Origin: Lysobacterales bacterium CG02_land_8_20_14_3_00_62_12
GTDB lineage: Bacteria > Pseudomonadota > Gammaproteobacteria > Xanthomonadales > Ahniellaceae
Assembly (NCBI GenBank): GCA_002785585.1
Contig: PEUI01000356.1
Span: 7,335-13,219, forward strand
Direction: 5' to 3'
DNA length: 5,885 bases
Below, piece by piece: positions 1 to 5,885 of this stretch. Position 1 is the stretch's first letter. Each line of letters starts with the position of its first letter. Under the pieces are notes generated by a model. It was not told the DNA's origin, did not search any database, and saw only the letters and a list, made by a program, of their open reading frames with translations. A program made the position numbers and the translations under genes.

Positions 1-1262
1 ACTTGATCGATGATCGCGATGATGCGCGCCACCGCGCCGCGTTCGGATTGCATCGCGGTGAGCGCCGCGGTGCCCATGCGCTGGCGCGCTGCCGGATCGG
101 CGAACAGACGCGCCACCGCATCACCCAGCTCGACGGCGTTGGCAACGCGAATGGCCGCACCTTGGTGGATCAAGCTTTCGGTGATTTCGGCGAAATTGAA
201 AGTGTTTGGGCCAACGAGGATCGGCACCGCGACCGCGGCCGGCTCCAGCACGTTGTGGCCGCCAACCGGTTCAAAACTGCCGGCCACAAAAGCGACATCG
301 CTGGCCGCATAAAAACTCAGCAGTTCGCCCAGGGTATCGGCCACGAAGCACTGCGTATCGGCACGCGCCACGCCGTCTTCGGTGCGCGTCAGGGTGCGGA
401 AACCCAAGCCACGACAGAGTTGCGCCGACGGTCGAAACCGTTCCGGATGACGTGGCGCGATCACCAGCAAGGCATCGGGAAAGCGCCGCAGTACCCGGGC
501 ATGGGCGCGCAGCACCGCCGATTCTTCGCCATCGTGGGTGCTGGCTGCCACCCAGACTGGCCGCGCCGGCCCCCAGTATTCACGCATGACCTTGCCGATC
601 TCGGCCAATCCATCAGGAATGCGCAGGTCGTACTTCACGTTACCGACCACGCGCACCGATAGCGGACGCGCGCCCAACTTGAGCAATCGTTCGGCATCTT
701 GTTGGCTGGACGCGGCGATAAAGTTGGCGCTGCGAATGGCCGCGCGAATCAGCGGTCGCACCGGCCCGTAGCCCTTGAGTGATCGCGCCGACAACCGGGC
801 GTTGGCCATCACCATCGGAATCCCGCGCCGACGACAGGTAAAAAACAGGTTGGGCCAGATCTCGGTCTCCATCACCAAGGCCAGACGCGGCCGTACCCGA
901 TCAAAAAACCGCCCCACCGAGCCCGGCAGGTCATACGGCAAGTAAACATGAAACACCCGCTTGCCGAACAACTTGTGCACTTGCGCCGAGCCGGTGGGGG
1001 TGACCGTGGTAACCACGAACGCCTGATCCGGGAACTTCAACCTCAATGCTTCGATCACCGGCGCAGCGGCATTGACCTCACCCACCGATACCGCATGCAC
1101 CCAAATCGACGAACCCAATCCCGGGTCCGGGAAATAGCCGAAACGTTCGCGCCAACGGCCAAAGTATTCGCGATTGCGCAATCCACGCCAAGCCAGCCGA
1201 TAAAGAATTACCGGGGTCAACAGGCGCATCGTCAGGTTGTACAAAAAGCGCAGCAAAAACAT
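1..1262 (-). CDS. waaA: 3-deoxy-D-manno-octulosonic acid (Kdo) transferase, 3' end cut by window edge
   Basis: WaaA (KdtA) transfers Kdo from CMP-Kdo to lipid IVA on the cytoplasmic face of the inner membrane, the step that starts the LPS inner core. Translating the minus strand from ATG 1262-1260 gives 420 open codons to the window edge. The family is usually about 420-430 residues, so only a few codons and the stop are missing. The N-terminus (MFLLRFLYNLTMRLLTP) is the family's short hydrophobic anchor. WVHAVSVGEVNA at 54-65 holds the expected catalytic glutamate (Glu62). METEIWPN lies at 131-138, and the C-terminal nucleotide-sugar half has VAASTHDGEE (about 238-247), IAPRHPER and GSFEPVGGHNVLEP (328-341). 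The fold is GT-B (family GT30). The start is supported by a modest GAGAAG 7 bases upstream and by fit to family N-termini. The gene diverges from an lpxL-type gene. Whether it adds one Kdo or more cannot be read from the sequence. Confidence 0.96.
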   Translation of the reverse strand, partial: MFLLRFLYNLTMRLLTPVILYRLAWRGLRNREYFGRWRERFGYFPDPGLGSSIWVHAVSVGEVNAAAPVIEALRLKFPDQAFVVTTVTPTGSAQVHKLFGKRVFHVYLPYDLPGSVGRFFDRVRPRLALVMETEIWPNLFFTCRRRGIPMVMANARLSARSLKGYGPVRPLIRAAIRSANFIAASSQQDAERLLKLGARPLSVRVVGNVKYDLRIPDGLAEIGKVMREYWGPARPVWVAASTHDGEESAVLRAHARVLRRFPDALLVIAPRHPERFRPSAQLCRGLGFRTLTRTEDGVARADTQCFVADTLGELLSFYAASDVAFVAGSFEPVGGHNVLEPAAVAVPILVGPNTFNFAEITESLIHQGAAIRVANAVELGDAVARLFADPAARQRMGTAALTAMQSERGAVARIIAIIDQ

Positions 1263-1349
1263 GGCGCAACTTCTCGACGCAAGCGCAAAGAATAGCCGAG
1301 GCAGCCACGGCAACGCTGACCGGCAATCGCAACTCACCTAAGATGCGCT
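1263..1349. promoter_or_regulatory. divergent intergenic region between waaA and lpxL
   Basis: These 87 bases separate two divergent start codons, so promoters for both genes would be expected here or just inside the genes. No convincing sigma-70 promoter is visible. On the plus strand, CTGACC (1316-1321) and TAAGAT (1339-1344) are spaced 17 bases apart and each match consensus at 4 of 6 positions, but they would start transcription at about the lpxL ATG. On the minus strand a TATTCT (1295-1290) lacks a well-placed -35. The regulatory role is inferred from gene orientation only. Confidence 0.35.
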
Positions 1350-2252
1350 ATGGCTATTGACAAATCCCTGCTGGCACCGAAGCACTGGCCGATCTGGATT
1401 GGCATCGGTCTGCTCGCCGTGTTTGGCCATCTGCCGGCGCGGACCGGACGCGCCATCGGCCGCGGCTGCGGCGCGCTGTTGGCGCTGCTGGCGCGGCGGC
1501 GACGACAGGTGGCGGCACGCAATCTGGCATTGTGTTTTCCCGAGCGTGACGCCCGCTGGCGGGCACAATTGCTGCGCGCCAATTTCGCCGCCATGGGCAT
1601 CGGCATCTACGAGTTTTCGCGCGCCTGGTGGGGGCAGACCCGCGATCTGGAAGCGGGCTTGCAGATCGACGGCCTGGAAATCCTCCAAAGCTTGCAGCAA
1701 CAGGGGCGTGGCGTGTTGCTACTGTCCGGCCATTTCATGACGTTGGACCTATGCGGCCGACTGCTGTGCAGCCAACAACCAGCGGCGGCGATGTACCGTC
1801 GGCATCGCTCGGCGGCTTTGGAATGGGCGATCAAGCGCGGCCGCCTGCGCTACGCCAGCGCACTCTTCACGCGCGAGGATTTGCGCGCCGCCGTGCGTTT
1901 TCTACGTCAAGGTGGCGTGCTCTGGTACGCGCCAGACCAAGACATGCGCGGCAAAGATTGCGTGTTTGCCAAGTTCTTCGGGGTGCCCGCCGCGACCATC
2001 ACCGCCACCCACCAATTGCAGCGCCTGACCGGTGCTGCGGTGGTGCCGTTTTTCCACCATCGCGATCACGACGGCAACTATCATCTGCGCATCGGTACCG
2101 CGCTCGCCGAGTTGCCTGGCGAATCGGCGCTCGCGCACACCAGCCGCGTCAATGCGCTGATCGAACAAATGGTGCGCGCTGCGCCGGAACAATATCTCTG
2201 GGTGCATCAACGCTTCAAAACCCGCCCACCGGAAGCGCCACCGGTCGTCTGA
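1350..2252 (+). CDS. lpxL: LpxL/HtrB-type lipid A late acyltransferase
   Basis: This 300-residue inner-membrane enzyme belongs to the LpxL/LpxM lysophospholipid acyltransferase family, which moves an acyl chain from acyl-ACP to a primary hydroxyacyl chain of Kdo-bearing lipid A. An N-terminal membrane anchor spans about 13-30 (WPIWIGIGLLAVFGHLPA). ARNLALCFPE at 56-65 is a family hallmark. The catalytic HX4D motif is HFMTLD at 128-133; the E. coli LpxL I recall has Glu at the last position. YRRHRS (149-154), WYAPDQD (192-198) and the C-terminal PEQYLWVHQRFKTRP (279-293) all match LpxL more closely than LpxM. Length fits the family (about 300-310). ATG 1350 has only a weak ribosome binding site, but the hydrophobic N-terminus begins right after it as in homologues. 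It diverges from waaA, whose product is this family's usual substrate. Acyl-chain length and position preference (LpxL or LpxP type) cannot be read from sequence alone. Confidence 0.93.
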   Translation: MAIDKSLLAPKHWPIWIGIGLLAVFGHLPARTGRAIGRGCGALLALLARRRRQVAARNLALCFPERDARWRAQLLRANFAAMGIGIYEFSRAWWGQTRDLEAGLQIDGLEILQSLQQQGRGVLLLSGHFMTLDLCGRLLCSQQPAAAMYRRHRSAALEWAIKRGRLRYASALFTREDLRAAVRFLRQGGVLWYAPDQDMRGKDCVFAKFFGVPAATITATHQLQRLTGAAVVPFFHHRDHDGNYHLRIGTALAELPGESALAHTSRVNALIEQMVRAAPEQYLWVHQRFKTRPPEAPPVV

Positions 2253-2259
2253 CACCGGT
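2239..2259. repeat. CACCGGT direct repeat flanking the lpxL stop
   Basis: CACCGGT occurs at 2239-2245 and again at 2253-2259, seven bases apart, with the lpxL TGA (2250-2252) in the spacer. ACCGGT is self-complementary, so the two copies could also pair as a 6-bp stem around the stop codon. It may be chance in GC-rich DNA. It could instead be a paired protein-binding site or part of the structured region that continues into the hairpin at 2271. Confidence 0.35.
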
Positions 2260-2270
2260 ATGCTGGCGCG

Positions 2271-2295
2271 CGACGACGCGGTTCCAGCGTCGTCG
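2271..2295 (+). terminator. perfect 9-bp inverted repeat, candidate terminator or mRNA hairpin
   Basis: CGACGACGC (2271-2279) is followed by a 7-base loop (GGTTCCA) and its exact complement GCGTCGTCG (2287-2295). A further G-T wobble is possible at 2270/2296. The stem is GC-rich, lies 18 bases after the lpxL stop and is followed by TTGGTTTG, which is T-rich but not a clean U-tract. It could be a weak intrinsic terminator for lpxL, a stabilising 3' hairpin, or an attenuating or processing element between lpxL and the DUF2339 gene. The inverted repeat is certain; the function is inferred. Confidence 0.45.
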
Positions 2296-2317
2296 TTGGT
2301 TTGATGGCAGTGTGCAC

Positions 2318-2322
2318 GGGAG
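2318..2322 (+). promoter_or_regulatory. ribosome binding site fixing the DUF2339 start
   Basis: GGGAG sits 7 bases before ATG 2330, a good Shine-Dalgarno match and spacing. It supports this start over an in-frame GTG at 2312 and over the ATG at 1628, which would run 234 codons through lpxL in another frame. Confidence 0.7.
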
Positions 2323-2329
2323 TCGGGTC

Positions 2330-5104
2330 ATGGCATGGTTATTCGGATTTCTTGGCGCGATTTTCGGCCTGGCCGCAGGCGTTTCCAGCCGCGAGATGCT
2401 GGGATTGTTCGGCGGCGCGCTGGTCGGCGTCTTGTTCGGATTGTGGCTAAGGCTGCGTGATCGCGTCGATCAATTGGAACAACGGCTGGCAACCACCACC
2501 ACGCCGGCTTCGGCAAGATCATCGCTGCACGAACCGTCGGCCGCCGCTATGGTTGGCGAACCGCCAGCCGATATCAGCGTAGCCGCTGCCAGTCCAGCCG
2601 AACCGGTGGCGATGGCGCCACCGCTGGTGCCGTCATTGGCAGCCGCGAGCACGACCCGCGAGGTCGCGGCGGTCGGTGCATCGGCGGCGCCGCAACGTGC
2701 GGTCTTCAGCGCCCGCGAACCGCAGGCCAGGAGCGAGTCCGGGTGGCAATCCGAGCGCATTGATCCGCTGCTCGATCGCGACCACACCACCCCACTTGAC
2801 CGCGCCGCATCCGCCAGCGGCAGCGGCTTCTGGCGCTGGTTCGGTGACGGCAACTGGGTGGCGAAAATCGGCATCGGCCTGTTGTTCGTGGGGGTCGGCG
2901 CCTTGTTTCGTTACGGCTATCGCCAAGGCTGGTTGACGTTTCCGATTGAGTACCGCTTCATCGCCGTGGCGGTGGTGGGATTGGCCACCTTGGCGCTGGG
3001 TTTCAAACTGCGCCAGCAACGCCCGTTGTTTGCGCGCAATTTGCAGGGCGGTGCCATTGGCATTCTGATGTTGACGGTGTTCTCGGCCTATCGTCTGTAT
3101 CACTTGCTGCCGAGCGCGATCACCTTTGGCTTGCTACTGATTCTGGTCGCCGGTTGCAGTGTGCTTGCCATCCTGCAGGACTCACTGGGGCTGGCGGTAT
3201 TCGGCATCATCGGCGGTTTTGCCGCACCGATCCTGGCCGCCACCGGCAACGGCAACCACGTCGCCCTGTTCAGCTACTACGCCTTGCTCAACGGCGCCAT
3301 CATCGCCATCAGTTGGGCCAAAGGCTGGCGCGTACTCAACTTGCTCGGCTTTCTATTTACTTTTTTGATCGGTACGGTTTGGGGCGTACTGCGTTACCAA
3401 CCGGAACAGTTCGCCAGCACCGAGCCGTTTCTGATTTTGTTCTTTGTCATGTATTTGCTGATTCCATTGCTGCCCGCGCTGCGCCATCCGGACCCGCAAG
3501 CGCGGGATCGCGTCGATGGCTCGCTGGTGTTTGGCACCCCGCTGATCGGCTTCGGTCTGCAAGCCGGATTGCTACACGATGATCGTTATGCGCTGGCTTG
3601 GAGCGCGCTGCTGCTGGCCCTGGTCTACCTGCTGCTGGCACGCTGGGTGTGGGCAACCAGCGGCCTGGCGCGCTGGCGTCGCGCCTATGCGGGACTGTCG
3701 CTGGTGTTTGCCACGCTGGCGGTGCCACTGGCGTTGTCGGCGCAATGGACAGCAGCGGTCTGGGCGGTCGAAGGCGCCCTGCTGCTTTGGCTCGGACTCG
3801 AACAACGCGAACGCCCTCTGCGCTGGATGGGATTATTGCTGCAAGCCGCCGCCGCAGTGGCGCTGGTGATTGCCACTGGCGCGCATTGGCCGTCGGTCCA
3901 GCACCACACGTTCACCTTCGGTGCAATCTTGATCACGCTGGCGGCGTTGTTCAGCGGCATCCAGTATCAGCGACACGGCGCTGCCTCGTCGCTGCCCGCG
4001 CTGCTCGCGCTGTGGGCCTTTGCCTGGTGGGCACTGGCCGGATTGGTGGAAATCGACCGGCACGCCGCGCCCAATCGGGTAGTCGACCTCAGCCTTGGGT
4101 GGTTCGCCGTTTCGGCGGCGCTGTCGGCGTGGCTGCGGCGCTGGTTGGCGTTTTCGCCGTTTGCCTGGCCCGCGCACACCGGGCTGGTGCTCGCGCTGCC
4201 GTTGCTGCTGCTGATGACCCTGGCCCACGGGACGCCGCTCGCACAGGACGGTTGGCAAGCTTGTCTGGGCTATGCCCTGGCCAGTCTGCTCACGCTCAAG
4301 CTGCTGGACTCGGGTGATCGCTTCGGGCTCGACTGGAGCCATGCGTTGTGGTGGCTGGGGCTGCCAGTGCTGGCCTGGATCGAGATGGATGATCGGCTTG
4401 GGCGGCTGACCGGTCTCGGTGATGGCTGGCGTTTGGCGGCGTTGGCGCTACCGGTGCTACTGCCCCTGGCCGGCTTGCACTGGCGCCAAGCCTGGCTGGC
4501 GTGGCCGCGTCCGCACGCCATCGACCACTTGGGCAAACGCCTGCTGCCGCTGTTCGCCAGTGCCAGCCTGGGGTTGGCGATCTTCGCCTCATTCCGCAGT
4601 GGCGCCGCCGATCCGCTGATCTGGCTACCGATTGTCAATCCGTTGGAGCTCACCCAGATTGCCGCATTGTTGCTGTTGGCCGGCTACTTTGCCAGCGTCA
4701 GCAACCGCGTGACCACCACGCAATTTCTACGCAATCTGCTGCTCGGTTTTGCCTTTATGGCGCTGTCGGCAGCGACCTTGCGTGCCACCCACCATTTCGG
4801 CGGCGAGCCATGGACGGGCAACCTGCTGGCGCATGCCCTGCCACAGTCCGCCTTGTCGATCGTCTGGACGGTACTGGGCATTCTCACCATGCTCACCGGC
4901 GCCAGTCGTCACCGGCGCGCCCTTTGGATTGCCGGTGCCTGCCTGCTTGGACTGGTGCTGGGCAAGCTGGTGCTGATCGACATGCGTTTCCTCGGCGATC
5001 TCTGGGGCATTGTGTCGTTGCTCGGCGTCGGCGCCCTGTTCGTCGCGGTCGGGTTCTTCGCGCCGATGCCACCGCGGGCTGAAGCCGACGGCGCGGCGGC
5101 ATGA
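2330..5104 (+). CDS. DUF2339 family polytopic membrane protein
   Basis: This is a 924-residue inner-membrane protein of the DUF2339 family, whose function is not known. Residues 2-18 and 24-40 are two hydrophobic segments, followed by a short amphipathic, likely coiled-coil stretch (LRLRDRVDQLEQRL, 40-53). A disordered-looking Ala/Pro/Ser/Thr-rich linker runs from about 54 to 170. From GNWVAKIGIGLLFVGVGALF (starting at 174) to the end it is almost continuous membrane segments; by eye about 25-28 in total. Family-like motifs are GGFAAPILAATGNGNHVALF (295-314, with SYYALLN to 321) and, near the C-terminus, KLVLIDMRFLGDLW (879-892) before a last helix. The short tail APMPPRAEADGAAA is polar. The start at ATG 2330 is set by GGGAG 7 bases upstream. 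The stop overlaps the next gene's ATG (ATGA), so the DUF3999 protein downstream is probably co-translated. No catalytic motif was recognised. A channel, transporter or envelope scaffold role would be a guess. Confidence 0.92.
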   Translation: MAWLFGFLGAIFGLAAGVSSREMLGLFGGALVGVLFGLWLRLRDRVDQLEQRLATTTTPASARSSLHEPSAAAMVGEPPADISVAAASPAEPVAMAPPLVPSLAAASTTREVAAVGASAAPQRAVFSAREPQARSESGWQSERIDPLLDRDHTTPLDRAASASGSGFWRWFGDGNWVAKIGIGLLFVGVGALFRYGYRQGWLTFPIEYRFIAVAVVGLATLALGFKLRQQRPLFARNLQGGAIGILMLTVFSAYRLYHLLPSAITFGLLLILVAGCSVLAILQDSLGLAVFGIIGGFAAPILAATGNGNHVALFSYYALLNGAIIAISWAKGWRVLNLLGFLFTFLIGTVWGVLRYQPEQFASTEPFLILFFVMYLLIPLLPALRHPDPQARDRVDGSLVFGTPLIGFGLQAGLLHDDRYALAWSALLLALVYLLLARWVWATSGLARWRRAYAGLSLVFATLAVPLALSAQWTAAVWAVEGALLLWLGLEQRERPLRWMGLLLQAAAAVALVIATGAHWPSVQHHTFTFGAILITLAALFSGIQYQRHGAASSLPALLALWAFAWWALAGLVEIDRHAAPNRVVDLSLGWFAVSAALSAWLRRWLAFSPFAWPAHTGLVLALPLLLLMTLAHGTPLAQDGWQACLGYALASLLTLKLLDSGDRFGLDWSHALWWLGLPVLAWIEMDDRLGRLTGLGDGWRLAALALPVLLPLAGLHWRQAWLAWPRPHAIDHLGKRLLPLFASASLGLAIFASFRSGAADPLIWLPIVNPLELTQIAALLLLAGYFASVSNRVTTTQFLRNLLLGFAFMALSAATLRATHHFGGEPWTGNLLAHALPQSALSIVWTVLGILTMLTGASRHRRALWIAGACLLGLVLGKLVLIDMRFLGDLWGIVSLLGVGALFVAVGFFAPMPPRAEADGAAA
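5101..5104 (+). other. ATGA stop/start overlap coupling the DUF2339 and DUF3999 genes
   Basis: The TGA of the DUF2339 gene (5102-5104) shares bases with an ATG (5101-5103) opening the DUF3999 reading frame. This four-base overlap is typical of translational coupling. No good Shine-Dalgarno precedes the ATG, so initiation would depend on the terminating ribosome. The frame is open to the window edge, but see the doubt about the true start in the gene entry. Confidence 0.6.
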
Positions 5105-5885
5105 ACCACACCGCGCTCAAACTCGACCGCTGGCAGCTACGGCAACGCCTCGGGTTCGGCGCCAATGCTGGCGAATATATTGCCGCGATGGCCAGGTGCG
5201 GACCACCGGAGCGCCGGAGTGCCTGGTCAACCTGCGCAGCGACGCCGCGTCGTCAACGACACACCTTCGGCTATCGCTACCTGTCGACTGCATTGCTAAC
5301 ACTGAGCACCGCGTTGGCGGCCGCACCCGCCGACCCATTCGGCTGGCGCTGGCCACTGCGACTCAACGCCGATGCCGACCTGCATCAGCTCACGCTGACC
5401 CCGGAAACCTATGCGTCGCTGTACCGGCAGGACCTGAGCGATCTGTTGTTGTTCGATGCCGATGGCGCGGCCGTCACCTTCGGCCCGATGCCGCCGGACC
5501 CAGAGCCGCCTTGGCAACACACCCCCTGGTTATTGCGGATGGATGGGCTGATCCAGCAACCGATTGCGCAACCGAGCGACCTCACGCTAGCGCCCGAGCA
5601 ATACGCCGTGCGATTGCTCGCCCGGCTACATTCGCAGGTGCCCGCAGGCACACCGATCATCGGCCTGCGCCTGCAATGGACCGACGCCAATGGCATCGGC
5701 CCGGCACCGCAGTTTCGCCTCGCCGAGACGCCCGCAGGCGCAACGCTCGGGCGCACCACGGTGCAGAGCCAGCAGTTTGATCGCGCACTCGGCCAAGGCG
5801 AAACCCGCTTGCAAGTTTCGGCGATGAGCGCCAGCGATTTTGTCTTGCTGATCGAGCCGGTGCGTTCCAGCCTGCGGCTGACTTC
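5101..5885 (+). CDS. DUF3999 family exported protein, 3' end cut by window edge
   Basis: From ATG 5101 the frame is open for 261 codons to the edge. Family members are, from memory, about 430-470 residues with a C-terminal membrane helix, so roughly half is seen. A signal peptide core lies at about 60-73 (YLSTALLTLSTALA) with a likely Ala-Leu-Ala cleavage site before Ala74. Mature DUF3999 features follow: FGWRWPLRLNADADLHQLTL (80-99), TPETYASLYRQDLSDLLLFD (100-119) and DADGAAVTFGP. The mature part should therefore face the periplasm. The function is unknown, but these genes typically sit beside DUF2339 genes, as here. The first 59 residues are odd: they precede the signal peptide, are basic and Cys-containing, look unlike the family, and use rarer codons after residue 20. 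The true start may be ATG 5188 (residue 30) or a non-ATG codon near 5281-5295, or this stretch may hold a frameshift or inserted DNA. The family call is firm; the start is not. Confidence 0.82.
   Translation, partial: MNHTALKLDRWQLRQRLGFGANAGEYIAAMARCGPPERRSAWSTCAATPRRQRHTFGYRYLSTALLTLSTALAAAPADPFGWRWPLRLNADADLHQLTLTPETYASLYRQDLSDLLLFDADGAAVTFGPMPPDPEPPWQHTPWLLRMDGLIQQPIAQPSDLTLAPEQYAVRLLARLHSQVPAGTPIIGLRLQWTDANGIGPAPQFRLAETPAGATLGRTTVQSQQFDRALGQGETRLQVSAMSASDFVLLIEPVRSSLRLT

Noticed and set aside
3..662. A 219-codon plus-strand open frame.
   Set aside because: It lies antisense to waaA, whose conserved motifs are on the minus strand. The plus-strand product is His/Arg-rich and unlike any family I recognise.
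1078..1332. A short minus-strand frame with a signal-peptide-like start (MRLPVSVAVAASAILCACVE).
   Set aside because: It overlaps the waaA start in a different frame and turns into unlikely sequence within the waaA coding region. The lipoprotein-like beginning appears accidental.
1628..2329. A 234-codon stop-free extension of the DUF2339 frame back to ATG 1628.
   Set aside because: It runs in another frame through the lpxL gene, whose motifs are unmistakable. The extension reads as Arg/Pro-rich shadow sequence, and a good ribosome binding site supports ATG 2330.
5174..5181. AT-rich palindrome AATATATT including TATATT, a possible -10 for an internal DUF3999 promoter.
   Set aside because: No acceptable -35 lies 16-18 bases upstream, and the bases are also part of an open frame. 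A single -10-like hexamer is not enough.
5192..5233. Imperfect inverted repeat beginning CAGGTGCGGACCACCGG and ending near TGGTCAACCTG.
   Set aside because: The arms pair only with several unpaired bases, as often arises in GC-rich DNA. It does not resemble a mobile-element end or an attC site.
5117..5356. A 79-codon minus-strand frame across the DUF3999 leader.
   Set aside because: No family resemblance, no ribosome binding site, and it overlaps the DUF3999 signal peptide and mature start on the other strand.

Overview
The window comes from a GC-rich Gram-negative bacterium. Two genes act on the lipid A/Kdo core of lipopolysaccharide, and two encode large uncharacterised cell-envelope proteins (DUF2339 and DUF3999 families). 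GC-rich codon use and this gene set suggest a gammaproteobacterium, possibly of the Xanthomonadales (Lysobacterales). That placement is an inference from family resemblance and gene order, not a database match.

Layout. Bases 1-1262 (minus strand) hold nearly all of waaA (kdtA), the Kdo transferase, which runs off the left edge within a few codons of its expected end. An 87-base divergent intergenic region follows. Bases 1350-2252 (plus) encode a complete LpxL/HtrB-type lipid A late acyltransferase. A 77-base gap (2253-2329) contains a perfect 9-bp inverted repeat and then a good ribosome binding site. Bases 2330-5104 (plus) encode a 924-residue DUF2339 protein with very many membrane segments. 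Its stop codon overlaps, as ATGA, the first available start of a DUF3999-family exported protein (5101 to the right edge, incomplete).

How the parts relate. WaaA adds Kdo to lipid IVA, and LpxL-type enzymes add a secondary acyl chain to the Kdo-bearing product, so the divergent pair covers consecutive steps of lipid A-core assembly at the inner membrane. The DUF2339-DUF3999 pair looks translationally coupled and probably makes two proteins that work together, one in the inner membrane and one facing the periplasm. Its function is unknown. No mobile element, tRNA, rRNA, CRISPR array or integration site was seen. The most unusual points are the undescribed membrane/periplasmic pair, the abnormally long, compositionally mixed leader in front of the DUF3999 signal peptide, and the clean hairpin separating the LPS gene from the DUF2339 gene.
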